Under the pieces are notes generated by a model, which had not been told where the DNA came from, did not search any database, and saw only the letters and a list, made by a program, of their open reading frames with translations. The translations under genes and the position numbers were made by a program. DNA of 39,297 nucleotides. Source: a virus. Location of the stretch: positions 1-39,297 of IMG/VR virus record IMGVR_UViG_3300042934_000514. One strand, given 5' to 3'. Shown here in pieces: positions 29,559-36,846 of the stretch. Every line of letters begins with the position of its first letter. The first letter of the stretch is position 1.

Positions 29559-30170
29559 TTATATATCTTCAATTTTTTTTACCATAATACAGTATCCGTT
29601 ATCAGACTTATATTCAGGAAGTTCTCTAAAACCATTAGTTGTATAAAACTTCTTTATTTTATCATTGTCCTCACACTCTAAGTATAGTATTCTACCACCT
29701 ACTATTCTATGAGCTTCTAAAACCTTTTCATAAGCAAGAGCAAGAATATCCGTTCCGTTGATTCCTTTTGCTTTAATTGCTAAATCACAATAATTCTTAC
29801 CTAATTGACCTAGAAGATACCCCTTAATTTCATATGTCTGTTGATATGTTCTGTGACCAATCCCCATAAGTCGTTTTTGCAAAGTTGTTGTCATCCGCTG
29901 AAAATGTTTCTTTGGAATGATTAAAGGTCTATTTGAAATTGAAAAGTACCCAGCTAAATATGGTCTTTTCTTATATGTTGCTATTATAAGATAAGTACGA
30001 GAGAGAGACATTTTTTCAAAGCTAATTGCTTTAGTATGGATAAAGTTTTCTACGTCGACTGCTCCGGAACTATCGGAATTTATTGTGGAAAAAGAATAGA
30101 GGAGTTCTGTAATAGACTCCTCTGTTTGAGTTCTTATTAAATCAGTTAAAGAGATAACTTTTAATGCCAT
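29559..30170 (-). CDS. GNAT-family N-acetyltransferase, possible toxin
   Basis: The 203-residue protein has a GNAT-like core: a central beta strand with TYLIIATYKKRPYLAGYFSI, a LLGQLGKNYCDLAIKAKGIN segment where acetyl-CoA would bind, LALAYEKVLEAHRIVGGRIL and YLECEDNDKIKKFYTTNGFR, the usual last strand and helix. Its ATG overlaps the stop of a 58-codon gene (TAATG), so the two are co-translated from one leftward unit in a region otherwise read rightward. Overlap with a small upstream gene is the usual form of GNAT toxin-antitoxin pairs, but the partner is not a recognised antitoxin family. Confidence 0.75.
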   Translation of the reverse strand: MALKVISLTDLIRTQTEESITELLYSFSTINSDSSGAVDVENFIHTKAISFEKMSLSRTYLIIATYKKRPYLAGYFSISNRPLIIPKKHFQRMTTTLQKRLMGIGHRTYQQTYEIKGYLLGQLGKNYCDLAIKAKGINGTDILALAYEKVLEAHRIVGGRILYLECEDNDKIKKFYTTNGFRELPEYKSDNGYCIMVKKIEDI

Positions 30171-30346
30171 TAATTTTCTCCTCGAAAGGCTTTCATTATA
30201 GAATCAAGATCTTCTTTTTTGGTAACATTGGAGGTAGCTTGACTAACTTTGAGGTCAACTCGTTTTGAATTTTCAATTGCTTCAATTAATTTATAACCGG
30301 ACTTAGCGTTAAATTTAAAGTCAGTTAGAAAACTCTTTGTCGCCAT
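30170..30346 (-). CDS. Small partner of the GNAT gene (antitoxin-like)
   Basis: ATG 30346 follows AGGAAGGTGG; an in-frame GTG at 30355 overlaps that site and is less likely. The 58-residue product (MATKSFLTDFKFNAKSGYKL, IEAIENSKRVDLKVSQATSN, VTKKEDLDSIMKAFRGEN) is basic, with a beta-helix start and a disordered tail. A palindrome upstream (30369-30388) is placed for autoregulation. The antitoxin role is inferred from operon layout only. Confidence 0.65.
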   Translation of the reverse strand: MATKSFLTDFKFNAKSGYKLIEAIENSKRVDLKVSQATSNVTKKEDLDSIMKAFRGEN

Positions 30347-30368
30347 ATAAACCACCTTCCTAGAACTA

Positions 30369-30388
30369 AAGGAAAATTTGTTTTCCTT
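30369..30388. promoter_or_regulatory. Palindromic operator before the GNAT pair
   Basis: AAGGAAAA-TTTG-TTTTCCTT has 8-bp perfect arms. It lies 22 bases upstream of the small gene's ATG, downstream of a TATAAT-like box at 30397-30402 (minus strand), where a bound protein would block the promoter. Confidence 0.5.
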
Positions 30389-30612
30389 AGTATATTATTA
30401 TAATACATCTAAAACATTTAATTAGTACAGTATTAAACACAAAAGTTCATAATTTTTTCGTTTAACAAATACTTATTACTTGTCTTTAATATTTATATGT
30501 ATGAAAAGAACATAATGTTAATGTTTTATTAGAATGTCCAAATATTTAATTTTAAAACAAATATTTTATAAACTTCTATATTATATAAAAAATGATACAT
30601 AAATGTAAATAG
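30389..30612. other. AT-rich gap without a gene
   Basis: About 220 bp, very AT-rich. Apart from the TATAAT-like box at 30397-30402 for the leftward GNAT unit, I see no ORF, hairpin or repeat. Confidence 0.5.
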
Positions 30613-30615
30613 GAA

Positions 30616-30819
30616 ATTAGTACAAAAAAACAGTTCCGAATTAAAGTAGGACTTCTTTCTTTAAGAAAAGGACCAGGAACTAAGTATGAAAAAGTTCGTG
30701 ATCTAAAGAAAGGCGAAACTTACCGAGTCTATGAAATGAAAAACGGTTGGTACAATCTAGGTGCTGGATTATGGGCTTCGAACGTAAGTAATAAGTATAT
30801 GACATTTAAAAAGAACTAA
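30616..30819 (+). pseudogene. Orphan SH3b cell-wall-binding domain, remnant of another endolysin
   Basis: An in-frame stretch ending at TAA 30817-30819 encodes a complete bacterial SH3_3 domain: FRIKVGLLSLRKGPGTKYEK, VRDLKKGETYRVYEMKNGWY, then GLWASN. There is no ATG, GTG or TTG upstream before the stop at 30610, and no ribosome site. It is followed by its own terminator (30828-30862). This is the 3' end of an amidase-SH3b endolysin whose N-terminal part has gone. It fits replacement of the old lysin by the current amidase-LysM gene plus the GNAT unit. Confidence 0.75.
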
Positions 30820-30827
30820 AATTAAAA

Positions 30828-30862
30828 CCCCTTTCTCTAAGTGAGATTGGGGCTTTTTTGTT
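30828..30862. terminator. Bidirectional terminator
   Basis: CCCC-TT-TCTC and GAGA-TT-GGGG pair around TAAGT, followed by CTTTTTT on the plus strand; the minus strand continues into TTTTAAT. It serves the old endolysin end and the leftward gene ending at 30861. Confidence 0.78.
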
Positions 30863-31409
30863 AATTTTTTGGAATTAGTTTAATTTTCAGATCCATAGTA
30901 ACTTCTAGTTCAGCACCATTAACTAATTCTGCGCCATTATACGTTTCAGTAGTAAATTGACCGCCCATTATATGATTCATACCAGAACCCAAAATGTTGC
31001 CAGTCCCTGAAATATATTCAATGTTGTATCTGCCTGGTTCAATATCCGAGCCAATTAAATATTTACCAGCTGAAATTATTTTGGTTTTAGCTGCTATTGC
31101 TTTTTGTGCAGCTACTTCTGCAGCTTTTTTCTTGTCTGCTTCTTTTTTCTCTTCTGCAGCCTTTAGTTTATCTGCGTCTAATTTCGCTTGGGCAAGTTTA
31201 TTTTCCCTTTCAGTAGCAGATAACTCAAAGTAAGGCTCAGCCTCCTTTAGTTTCGATTCAAGTGACTTTATCTTTTTTTGTTGCGTTTCAATTTTAGTGT
31301 TTAAAGAATCAACTTTCTCTTGACTAACTCCACTTGGAGCAAGCATTAAACCTAATACAAAAGCAACCCCTAAATAGAACTTTGACTTATTCTTACTGAA
31401 AAAACTCAT
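30861..31409 (-). CDS. Membrane-anchored coiled-coil protein, possible lysogenic conversion factor
   Basis: ATG 31409 follows GAGGAAAAGGG and overlaps the preceding gene's stop (ATGA). The 182-residue protein has an N-terminal signal-anchor (~11-29, FYLGVAFVLGLMLAPSGVS), a long Lys/Ala/Glu coiled coil (~32-112) and a C-terminal beta domain (ISAGKYLIGSDIEPGRYNIE, YISGTGNILGSG). I have seen the last domain in Firmicute surface proteins, but it has no known function. It is probably exported and held at the membrane. Co-transcription with an XRE regulator suggests expression in the lysogen. Confidence 0.68.
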   Translation of the reverse strand: MSFFSKNKSKFYLGVAFVLGLMLAPSGVSQEKVDSLNTKIETQQKKIKSLESKLKEAEPYFELSATERENKLAQAKLDADKLKAAEEKKEADKKKAAEVAAQKAIAAKTKIISAGKYLIGSDIEPGRYNIEYISGTGNILGSGMNHIMGGQFTTETYNGAELVNGAELEVTMDLKIKLIPKN

Positions 31410-31609
31410 CCCTTTTCCTCCTCTAATATCCAAATATCCTCAACTGCTAGATCTAAAACTTTAGCAATTCTTAAAGCGGTATCTAGGTGAGGTAATCCCC
31501 CCTTTATGATATTACTCATTGATGCTGCGGTTATGCCTACTTGTTCAGCTAACCATTTCTTCAAAATTCCTCGTTCAGCTAATATTACGTTTAATCTACA
31601 TTTAACCAT
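31406..31609 (-). CDS. Small XRE regulator, 67 aa
   Basis: A single helix-turn-helix domain (LNVILAERGILKKWLAEQVG, ITAASMSNIIKGGLPHLDTA, LRIAKVLDLAVEDIW) of the YvaO/Cro-type size. It has its own promoter with a palindrome over the -35 box (31643-31657), which suggests autoregulation. It overlaps the next gene by four bases, so it controls its own two-gene unit. Confidence 0.85.
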   Translation of the reverse strand: MVKCRLNVILAERGILKKWLAEQVGITAASMSNIIKGGLPHLDTALRIAKVLDLAVEDIWILEEEKG

Positions 31610-31623
31610 AACATCATTCCTAA

Positions 31624-31657
31624 ATTATATTTATTAGTTATAGTTCTTCAAAAGAAC
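31624..31657 (-). promoter_or_regulatory. Leftward promoter with operator over the -35 box
   Basis: On the minus strand TTGAAG (31651-31646), 16 bp, TATAAT (31629-31624). The palindrome GTTCTT-CAA-AAGAAC (31643-31657) covers the -35 element and is the likely site of the 67-residue regulator. It is not a LexA box, because the arms are reversed (GTTC outside, GAAC after). Confidence 0.7.
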
Positions 31658-31745
31658 AAGAAATCCTTTTAAAAATTTTTTTAATTAATTATGGTGGACT
31701 TGCATTTCTTATAGTGTCCTATCATACCTATGTATTACAAGTGTC

Positions 31746-31766
31746 ACACCGAAACAAAAACGGTGT
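31746..31766 (+). promoter_or_regulatory. Hairpin in the parM-like leader
   Basis: ACACCG-AAACAAAAA-CGGTGT lies about 30 bases before the start of the actin-like gene and has no T-run. It could be an operator or centromere element for the ParR-like protein, or an RNA hairpin. Confidence 0.4.
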
Positions 31767-31797
31767 TACCTACGTCATACAAAAGGAGGTTCACAGC

Positions 31798-32610
31798 ATG
31801 ATTTTAGGCATTGATGCAGGCAACAACGAAGTAAAGGTTGCAACTGATAAAGGAGTTTTTAAGTTCAATTCATGCATTGGTGAATGGAGGGAGAGAAGGT
31901 TAAACACAATAACTGATTGGGAAATAGAGTACATGGGTAAGAAGTGCTTTGCAGGTGATCTAGCAGAAGACGAGAGTCAAATGAAGCGGATAACATTCGG
32001 CACAACTAAAGCACATGAAGAAACAAAATTAAGGGTGTTGTTAGCTGTTTATTTGTACGGTGATAAATTCAATGACATTGTAATAGGTCAACCGATAATA
32101 AGCCATACAGAAAGCGAGAAACAGTCTATTAAAGCCATGTTGTTAGGTGAAAAGGAACTCACAGTAAACGGTGCATCAAAACGATTCTATATTGATTCTG
32201 TAACTGTTTCTCCAGAGGGAGCAATAGGGTTATGGTCAATGCCTCAGCCAAAAGAATATGTGAAGTTTATAGACGTTGGCTCTGGAACAATTAATCTAGG
32301 TTCAATAAAGAAATATCGTTTCAACGATAAAGAGTCACACACATTAGACTTTGGAGCTGAAAGTACTAAAACAAAGGACATTAAAGCACTAGCTGAATCA
32401 ATTAAGGCTTTTATCACTAATACCTGGAATAAAGATGATGAAATATATCTAATCGGTGGAGCGGCAGAAGTAGTAGCGAAGGAACTTAATATGAAAGTTC
32501 ATTATCCTATTCACAACGACAAGGAACAGCATCCTATATTTACTAATGCTATAGGCTTCTACAACGTTGGGAGGGTTACCTATGCGAGACAGGGAAACCA
32601 AAAGTGTTAG
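31798..32610 (+). CDS. Actin-like plasmid segregation ATPase (ParM/Alp7A type)
   Basis: ATG 31798 follows a strong AAAAGGAGG. The 270-residue protein has actin-fold signatures: phosphate-1 MILGIDAGNNEVKVA (D6), a VIGQPI segment, phosphate-2 FIDVGSGTINLG (D159, G161) and an adenosine motif YLIGGAA (~217-223). It is somewhat short for ParM (~320) but complete. In plasmids, such filaments push or pull DNA copies apart. The ParR-like gene overlaps its 3' end by 29 bases. Its presence suggests that the element is kept as a plasmid during lysogeny, at least part of the time. Confidence 0.85.
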   Translation: MILGIDAGNNEVKVATDKGVFKFNSCIGEWRERRLNTITDWEIEYMGKKCFAGDLAEDESQMKRITFGTTKAHEETKLRVLLAVYLYGDKFNDIVIGQPIISHTESEKQSIKAMLLGEKELTVNGASKRFYIDSVTVSPEGAIGLWSMPQPKEYVKFIDVGSGTINLGSIKKYRFNDKESHTLDFGAESTKTKDIKALAESIKAFITNTWNKDDEIYLIGGAAEVVAKELNMKVHYPIHNDKEQHPIFTNAIGFYNVGRVTYARQGNQKC

Positions 32611-32794
32611 TTTTAGCTCGAAAGATCTAAACGAAAGGCAAATGTTTGAATATATAACTAATTTTACATTCAGTGACTATGTTAAGAGGTTGATATTTTT
32701 AGACATGAATAAAGGGGCTACAACTTTTCAGTCAATAGCCCCTTACCAGATGGAACAACCTAATATTTCACTTGATCCTAGTACCTTTTCTTAA
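32582..32794 (+). CDS. ParR/Alp7R-like centromere-binding protein
   Basis: ATG 32582 follows GGGAGGG inside the actin-like gene. The 70-residue protein resembles a ribbon-helix-helix ParR: a KSVSFSSKDLNERQMFEYIT start and FTFSDYVKRLIFLDM, the usual pattern before a short tail. It would bind repeats (parC) and link DNA to the filament. The exact family is inferred from pattern and position after the actin-like gene. Confidence 0.72.
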   Translation: MRDRETKSVSFSSKDLNERQMFEYITNFTFSDYVKRLIFLDMNKGATTFQSIAPYQMEQPNISLDPSTFS

Positions 32795-32810
32795 GCACAG
32801 AAAGGGGCTA
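32711..32810. repeat. AAAGGGGCTA repeats around the end of the parR-like gene
   Basis: AAAGGGGCTA occurs at 32711-32720 and 32801-32810; its core is inverted as TAGCCCCTT at 32736-32744, giving a 9-bp stem with the first copy. Two copies are inside the gene, one after it. They may be centromere or regulatory sites. Confidence 0.5.
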
Positions 32811-32813
32811 AGG

Positions 32814-32837
32814 ACCTGTAAGCTCTGTCTTACAGGT
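32814..32837. repeat. Perfect 9-bp inverted repeat
   Basis: ACCTGTAAG-CTCTGT-CTTACAGGT, directly after the last AAAGGGGCTA copy. No T-run follows, so it is probably not a simple terminator. It could be part of a centromere, an operator for the downstream cluster or a replication structure. Confidence 0.6.
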
Positions 32838-32881
32838 TATGCGAGACATTACAAAAATATGCATGTACAGGAGGAATTCTC

Positions 32882-33133
32882 GTGAAAAAAATTACTAACT
32901 GTGAACACTGTGGAAGTTCAAATATTTTCTACTACGCAACTATGATTCTAAAAGTTTACGGAACTATGAAGGTAGATGGAACAGTAGATGAACCAACTGA
33001 TTGTGACGCTAGACCTTTAAAATATAAAATTACTGGTTACAACTGTATGGATTGTGAGGATAGATTATCAGGTTATAATCACAAAGAAAATATGGAACGG
33101 ATACGTAATGGTTTAGCCAGAGAGGATGTGTAG
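32882..33133 (+). CDS. Zinc-ribbon protein, 83 aa
   Basis: Start GTG 32882 follows AGGAGGAAT. Two Cys pairs, CEHC (~7-10) and CMDC (~55-58), frame a beta-rich middle (FYYATMILKVYGTMKVDGTV). It opens the transfer-like gene set (32882-37047). Function is unknown. Confidence 0.65.
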   Translation: MKKITNCEHCGSSNIFYYATMILKVYGTMKVDGTVDEPTDCDARPLKYKITGYNCMDCEDRLSGYNHKENMERIRNGLAREDV

Positions 33134-33137
33134 GTAA

Positions 33138-33533
33138 ATGAAAACTGAAGTAATCAAGTTTAGTGACTTTACGGATGGTACTTGGAATAGACAACAAATT
33201 CAACTTGAAAAGATTAAGCAAGATCGTTTCCGTAAAATCGAAATGACAGTTCGTGTTGGATTAATGGTTGTTACATTAGTAGCGATTCCAGTAGATGTTT
33301 TTGCAGCTAGTGGGGTGGATGTTGCTGGTAAAAGATTATATAAAAGACTATTGAATATCGGTAAGTGGGTAATTGTCATTAAAGGTGGAATTGATTTAAT
33401 TCAGTCAATGTTTAATGGTGATATGCAAAAAGCTAAATCAACATTTATGACTTACTTATTAATATTTGCTGCATTACTAGGGCTACCATTTGCATTAGAT
33501 GAAATTGAAAATTTATTTAATGAAGCGTGGTGA
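33138..33533 (+). CDS. VirB2/TrbC-like small membrane protein
   Basis: The 131-residue protein has a ~36-residue cytoplasmic lead, a signal-like segment (37-56, TVRVGLMVVTLVAIPVDVFA) with AFA/AS-type residues for cleavage near 56-57, and two further spans (~71-91 and ~103-120) in a short mature chain. This is the build of VirB2/TrbC pilin-like proteins of type IV secretion systems. Neighbours (peptidase, ATPase) support that reading. Sequence similarity alone is weak, so treat as a structural guess. Confidence 0.55.
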   Translation: MKTEVIKFSDFTDGTWNRQQIQLEKIKQDRFRKIEMTVRVGLMVVTLVAIPVDVFAASGVDVAGKRLYKRLLNIGKWVIVIKGGIDLIQSMFNGDMQKAKSTFMTYLLIFAALLGLPFALDEIENLFNEAW

Positions 33534-33538
33534 ACGTT

Positions 33539-34237
33539 ATGAAATTTCGAGTTAGTGGTCAATATGGAGAGTTAGCAGAGGTCAGAAACAACATACCGCA
33601 TAAAGGCATTGACTTAGCAATGAATGAAGGTACTCCCATCCGTACTATTGCGGATGGGGTTGTTGAAAGAGTTGTTGATCTAGGTGATAAGAATTTAGGT
33701 AAGGGAATTATAATTCGAGATAGTGAAGGCCACAGACATATATTCGGTCATTTAAGTGACTTTAGAGTACGCCAGGGCGAATACGTTAGGGAAGGTCAAT
33801 TAATCGCATTGAGTGGTAATACCGGAAATTCAACTGGCGCACATTTACATTATGGGCTTAAAGTTGATGGTACATTCGTTAATCCAGATGAAGCGATTCA
33901 AAAAGTATCTCAGTATTCAGGTGATACTCAACTTCCTGAATTTATTGCTCAAGGTGATCTAAAAGAAGGTTTCCTTCATAAGTTCATGGATAATGGAAAA
34001 GTGGATAGTTTTACAAATGTTTCTGATACTTGGCTACAAGAAAAGGCGGTATGGTTGGTAAAAACTATTCTTGCTCCACTTGGTCATTTTATAGATTATA
34101 TAGCCTACCCAACAACGCTGTTTATAGTTCCAGTTCTTGTTATCCTAGGTGTGTGTGGCTACAAAGATGGTTATAGAAAGGCTGGACTTACAATAGGTAT
34201 ATTTGCTCTTATTAAAGGGTTAAGAGGTGCATTCTAA
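33539..34237 (+). CDS. Membrane-anchored M23 peptidase
   Basis: The 232-residue protein starts with an M23 (LytM-type) domain whose zinc ligands are visible: H21 and D25 (PHKGIDLA), H102 and H104 (GAHLHYG). The C-terminal ~60 residues hold two to three membrane spans (YIAYPTTLFIVPVLVILGVC, AGLTIGIFALI). There is no N-terminal signal peptide, so the anchor is at the C-terminus. Conjugation systems of Gram-positives use a wall hydrolase to open peptidoglycan; a similar role is inferred. ATG 33539 follows GGTGA in the preceding stop. Confidence 0.82.
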   Translation: MKFRVSGQYGELAEVRNNIPHKGIDLAMNEGTPIRTIADGVVERVVDLGDKNLGKGIIIRDSEGHRHIFGHLSDFRVRQGEYVREGQLIALSGNTGNSTGAHLHYGLKVDGTFVNPDEAIQKVSQYSGDTQLPEFIAQGDLKEGFLHKFMDNGKVDSFTNVSDTWLQEKAVWLVKTILAPLGHFIDYIAYPTTLFIVPVLVILGVCGYKDGYRKAGLTIGIFALIKGLRGAF

Positions 34238-36576
34238 TGAAACTATCAGAAGTAGTTAAGGTTATAAAACCTAATTATGTTTACGTTCAATTAACTCCAA
34301 ACAATTCAATTAAGAATAATAACACTGATAAAATCGCTAGAGCAATAGCAAGTATTCATAAAACATTAAACAAATGTATCAAGAAAGACGAGGCAAAACT
34401 TATAAAGGCTTTGGGTAAAGATTTTCTAATGGGTACTAAGTTTAGTATCCATCCTAACCCTAAAGTTTCCTATTATATATACATTGAGAAAAAGAAGGTT
34501 GAATTTTACTTCATTATTCCTGAACAGCATTACAAATTTATAAAGGAAAAAATTTCATTAGCGTGGCAGAATATAACTTGTAAAAAAGTCGACGTCTTAC
34601 CTGAGTTTAGCGAGAAAGCAACCTATCAACAAATGGTATATGAGAAAGAAGATGGATTAAGTTTAAAAGCAGATCATAGAGAGAATGATTTACTAAGAAG
34701 TAATTTCAATATAATTGATGTATTAGAGGAAGGAGAGAAAGTAGGGATATTTTATAACTTCATACCAACAACTCAATTTGGATGGAATAACGAACACAAA
34801 TATACTATTAATAAAGCTAAGAGTAATCAACCTTTAAACAGAAATAAATTTAGTATAAATTATGCGTTTAAATTCGTAATTAATATAGCATTTAGTATAT
34901 TAAATTCATTTGGCGAAGTGTTTGCTGGTAAAAGCAAAGCACAAAAGGATAGTGAACAGGTATCGTTATTTGAAAGAGCATTAGCGTCAATAGATAAAAC
35001 CTCATTAAGTGAAAGGACATTAAAAAAAGGCAATTCAACAATAGTCAAAACACAAATAGCATTAATAAGCGAATCCCCTATCGAACTCAACCAACACAAC
35101 AATATAAGAGCCTTATCCCAATCCTACGAATCCATTACTCAAGACAATAGATTAATCCCCAGAACACTTAAACCATTCAAATTCAATGATTATTCAATCA
35201 ACGCAGAACAAAATAAAATGTCTGATGCTGAAATATCAAACTTTATTTCGTTACCAGGCAGAGAACTTTTAGACCAATACCCTTTCATAAGTAAGGTGGA
35301 AACACAAGAAATTAAAGTTCCTGAGGATTTACAAAAAGGGACGATGCATATTGGCGATGTGACATACAGAGGCAGCAGTCAAAGTGCATTCCTTTCTAGT
35401 GATAGAGAATATAAATATTTACCCTTAATATTAATTGGCCCACAAAGAGCAGGTAAAACAACACTACTACAAAACCTAACTAAAAACGCAATAGATAATG
35501 GCGAATGTGTAATTATACCTGACTTTATTAAGAACTGTGAGTTTGGAGAAGAAGTTGCAGCTGTACTTCCAAAGGATAAAGTATTAAAAATTGAATGTAA
35601 CGATCATACGAATTTACAGGGATTAGGATTTAATGAAGTAAAGAAAAGCGCAGATCCATTTATCCAGTACGCAAATGCAAAAAAACAAGCAACACAATTC
35701 ATCACACTAATTAACTCACTTCAAACTGACGATTCAGGAAAGCTAACAAACAAAATGAGAAGATACCTTGAAGCAGCAAGTTTACTTGTATTTATCCAAA
35801 ATGGGAGTTTCAATGATGTGTTTACTGTACTTCAGGACCACAACTTCAGAGCAGAATTAATAAATAAACTTGATAAAAGTTACAGATCTGATATGAAGAA
35901 ATACGTTTCATATTTACTGGAATTAGATGAAATAGAGAGTAAGTCAGGTAATATCATTGGTACTAAATTCAATTTAATTGTAGGGGTAATAGACAGATTA
36001 AACACTCTAGAAGCTAATCCTTATTTAGAAAAGATGCTCCAAAGAGGTTGTGAGAACAACGTAGATTTATTAGTTGAAATGCAGAAACCACAATTAATAC
36101 TAATCAAGATGCCTGAACACATGTTTATGACAGATGATGAAAGAGATGTGTATTGTACGTACTGGCTAACAAAGATTTACCTGGCACTACAATTAAGAGC
36201 AGAGACAATACAAGACCGTAGCAAACAAAATACAGTTAATGTAATTTTTGATGAATTATATCAAGTTCAACACACTGAATCATTATTAAAACAAAGAATA
36301 TCTCGTATGGCTAAATTCAATATGAAACCTATTGTAAGCTGCCATTACCTTAACCAAATCAAAATATTACGTGATGAATTGAGAAGTGCTAATGCTTCTT
36401 ACATGCTTATAAGTGGTTGTGATAAAGAGAATTTTAGAGAATTTAAGGAAGAGTTACATCCGTTTGAACAAGAAGATCTACTTAAACTAAAAAGATTTTA
36501 CAGCTTAAATCTAATAAAGAACAATGATGGATACGCAAAGTTCATAACAAAATTACCTAAACCAGTAGGAGTGTGA
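34237..36576 (+). CDS. Conjugation-type ATPase (VirD4/TraG/HerA-like), 779 aa
   Basis: The ATG overlaps the peptidase stop by one base. The N-terminal ~370 residues are unfamiliar, with one hydrophobic stretch (~210-228, YAFKFVINIAFSILNSFGEV). The ATPase domain has Walker A GPQRAGKT (401-408) and Walker B NVIFDELYQ (D672, E673). The end, MKPIVSCHYLNQIKILRDEL, then YMLISGCDKENF and FYSLNLIKNNDGYAKFI, fits the TraG/VirD4 or HerA superfamily that moves DNA across membranes. It is too long and distinct to be the TerL. The specific family cannot be fixed by eye. Confidence 0.75.
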   Translation: MKLSEVVKVIKPNYVYVQLTPNNSIKNNNTDKIARAIASIHKTLNKCIKKDEAKLIKALGKDFLMGTKFSIHPNPKVSYYIYIEKKKVEFYFIIPEQHYKFIKEKISLAWQNITCKKVDVLPEFSEKATYQQMVYEKEDGLSLKADHRENDLLRSNFNIIDVLEEGEKVGIFYNFIPTTQFGWNNEHKYTINKAKSNQPLNRNKFSINYAFKFVINIAFSILNSFGEVFAGKSKAQKDSEQVSLFERALASIDKTSLSERTLKKGNSTIVKTQIALISESPIELNQHNNIRALSQSYESITQDNRLIPRTLKPFKFNDYSINAEQNKMSDAEISNFISLPGRELLDQYPFISKVETQEIKVPEDLQKGTMHIGDVTYRGSSQSAFLSSDREYKYLPLILIGPQRAGKTTLLQNLTKNAIDNGECVIIPDFIKNCEFGEEVAAVLPKDKVLKIECNDHTNLQGLGFNEVKKSADPFIQYANAKKQATQFITLINSLQTDDSGKLTNKMRRYLEAASLLVFIQNGSFNDVFTVLQDHNFRAELINKLDKSYRSDMKKYVSYLLELDEIESKSGNIIGTKFNLIVGVIDRLNTLEANPYLEKMLQRGCENNVDLLVEMQKPQLILIKMPEHMFMTDDERDVYCTYWLTKIYLALQLRAETIQDRSKQNTVNVIFDELYQVQHTESLLKQRISRMAKFNMKPIVSCHYLNQIKILRDELRSANASYMLISGCDKENFREFKEELHPFEQEDLLKLKRFYSLNLIKNNDGYAKFITKLPKPVGV

Positions 36577-36580
36577 TCCA

Positions 36581-36703
36581 ATGATTAAGTTTGGTGGAGA
36601 GGGAACGAACACTTATTACTTCTATTGTGAGAAGTGCAGCAGAAAGATTAAGGCTGGAAAGGATAGGTTATGTGGTCAATGTAAGAGAAAATCTACAAAG
36701 TAG
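36581..36703 (+). CDS. Mini zinc-ribbon protein, 40 aa
   Basis: ATG 36581 follows AGGAGTGTG. CEKC (~16-19) and CGQC (~31-34) form a zinc knuckle in a basic chain (KCSRKIKAGKDRLCGQCKRK). It is coupled to the ATPase gene, 4 bases away. Function unknown. Confidence 0.6.
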   Translation: MIKFGGEGTNTYYFYCEKCSRKIKAGKDRLCGQCKRKSTK

Positions 36704-36714
36704 GGGTGATTAGT

Positions 36715-36843
36715 ATGTTTGGTTGGGATTTAGCTCTTTGTTATATAGTTATGTCTGCAATGTGGTATAAACGTGGTCGTGAAATTGACTCTTTAACTAA
36801 GGTTGAGGAGTATGATTTTCAATCGTTTATGAGGGGTGAATGA
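36715..36843 (+). CDS. Small protein, 42 aa, unknown
   Basis: ATG 36715 follows TAGGGGTGATT. The product starts with a hydrophobic aromatic helix (MFGWDLALCYIVMSAMWYKR) and ends in a charged tail. It may sit at the membrane. No family. Confidence 0.55.
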   Translation: MFGWDLALCYIVMSAMWYKRGREIDSLTKVEEYDFQSFMRGE

Positions 36844-36846
36844 TTT

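Noticed and set aside
29464-29646. 60-aa rightward ORF after the endolysin
   Set aside because: It runs through two terminators and into the opposite-strand GNAT gene; no ribosome site.
31643-31657. LexA box before the 67-aa regulator (GTTC...GAAC)
   Set aside because: Arms are in the wrong order for a LexA box (GAAC must come first). It is a better fit to an autoregulatory XRE operator.
34237-36576. Second terminase large subunit
   Set aside because: The Walker A/B context and the long N-terminal region fit TraG/HerA-type pumps, there is no RNase H-like nuclease domain, and a complete terL is present at 12592.
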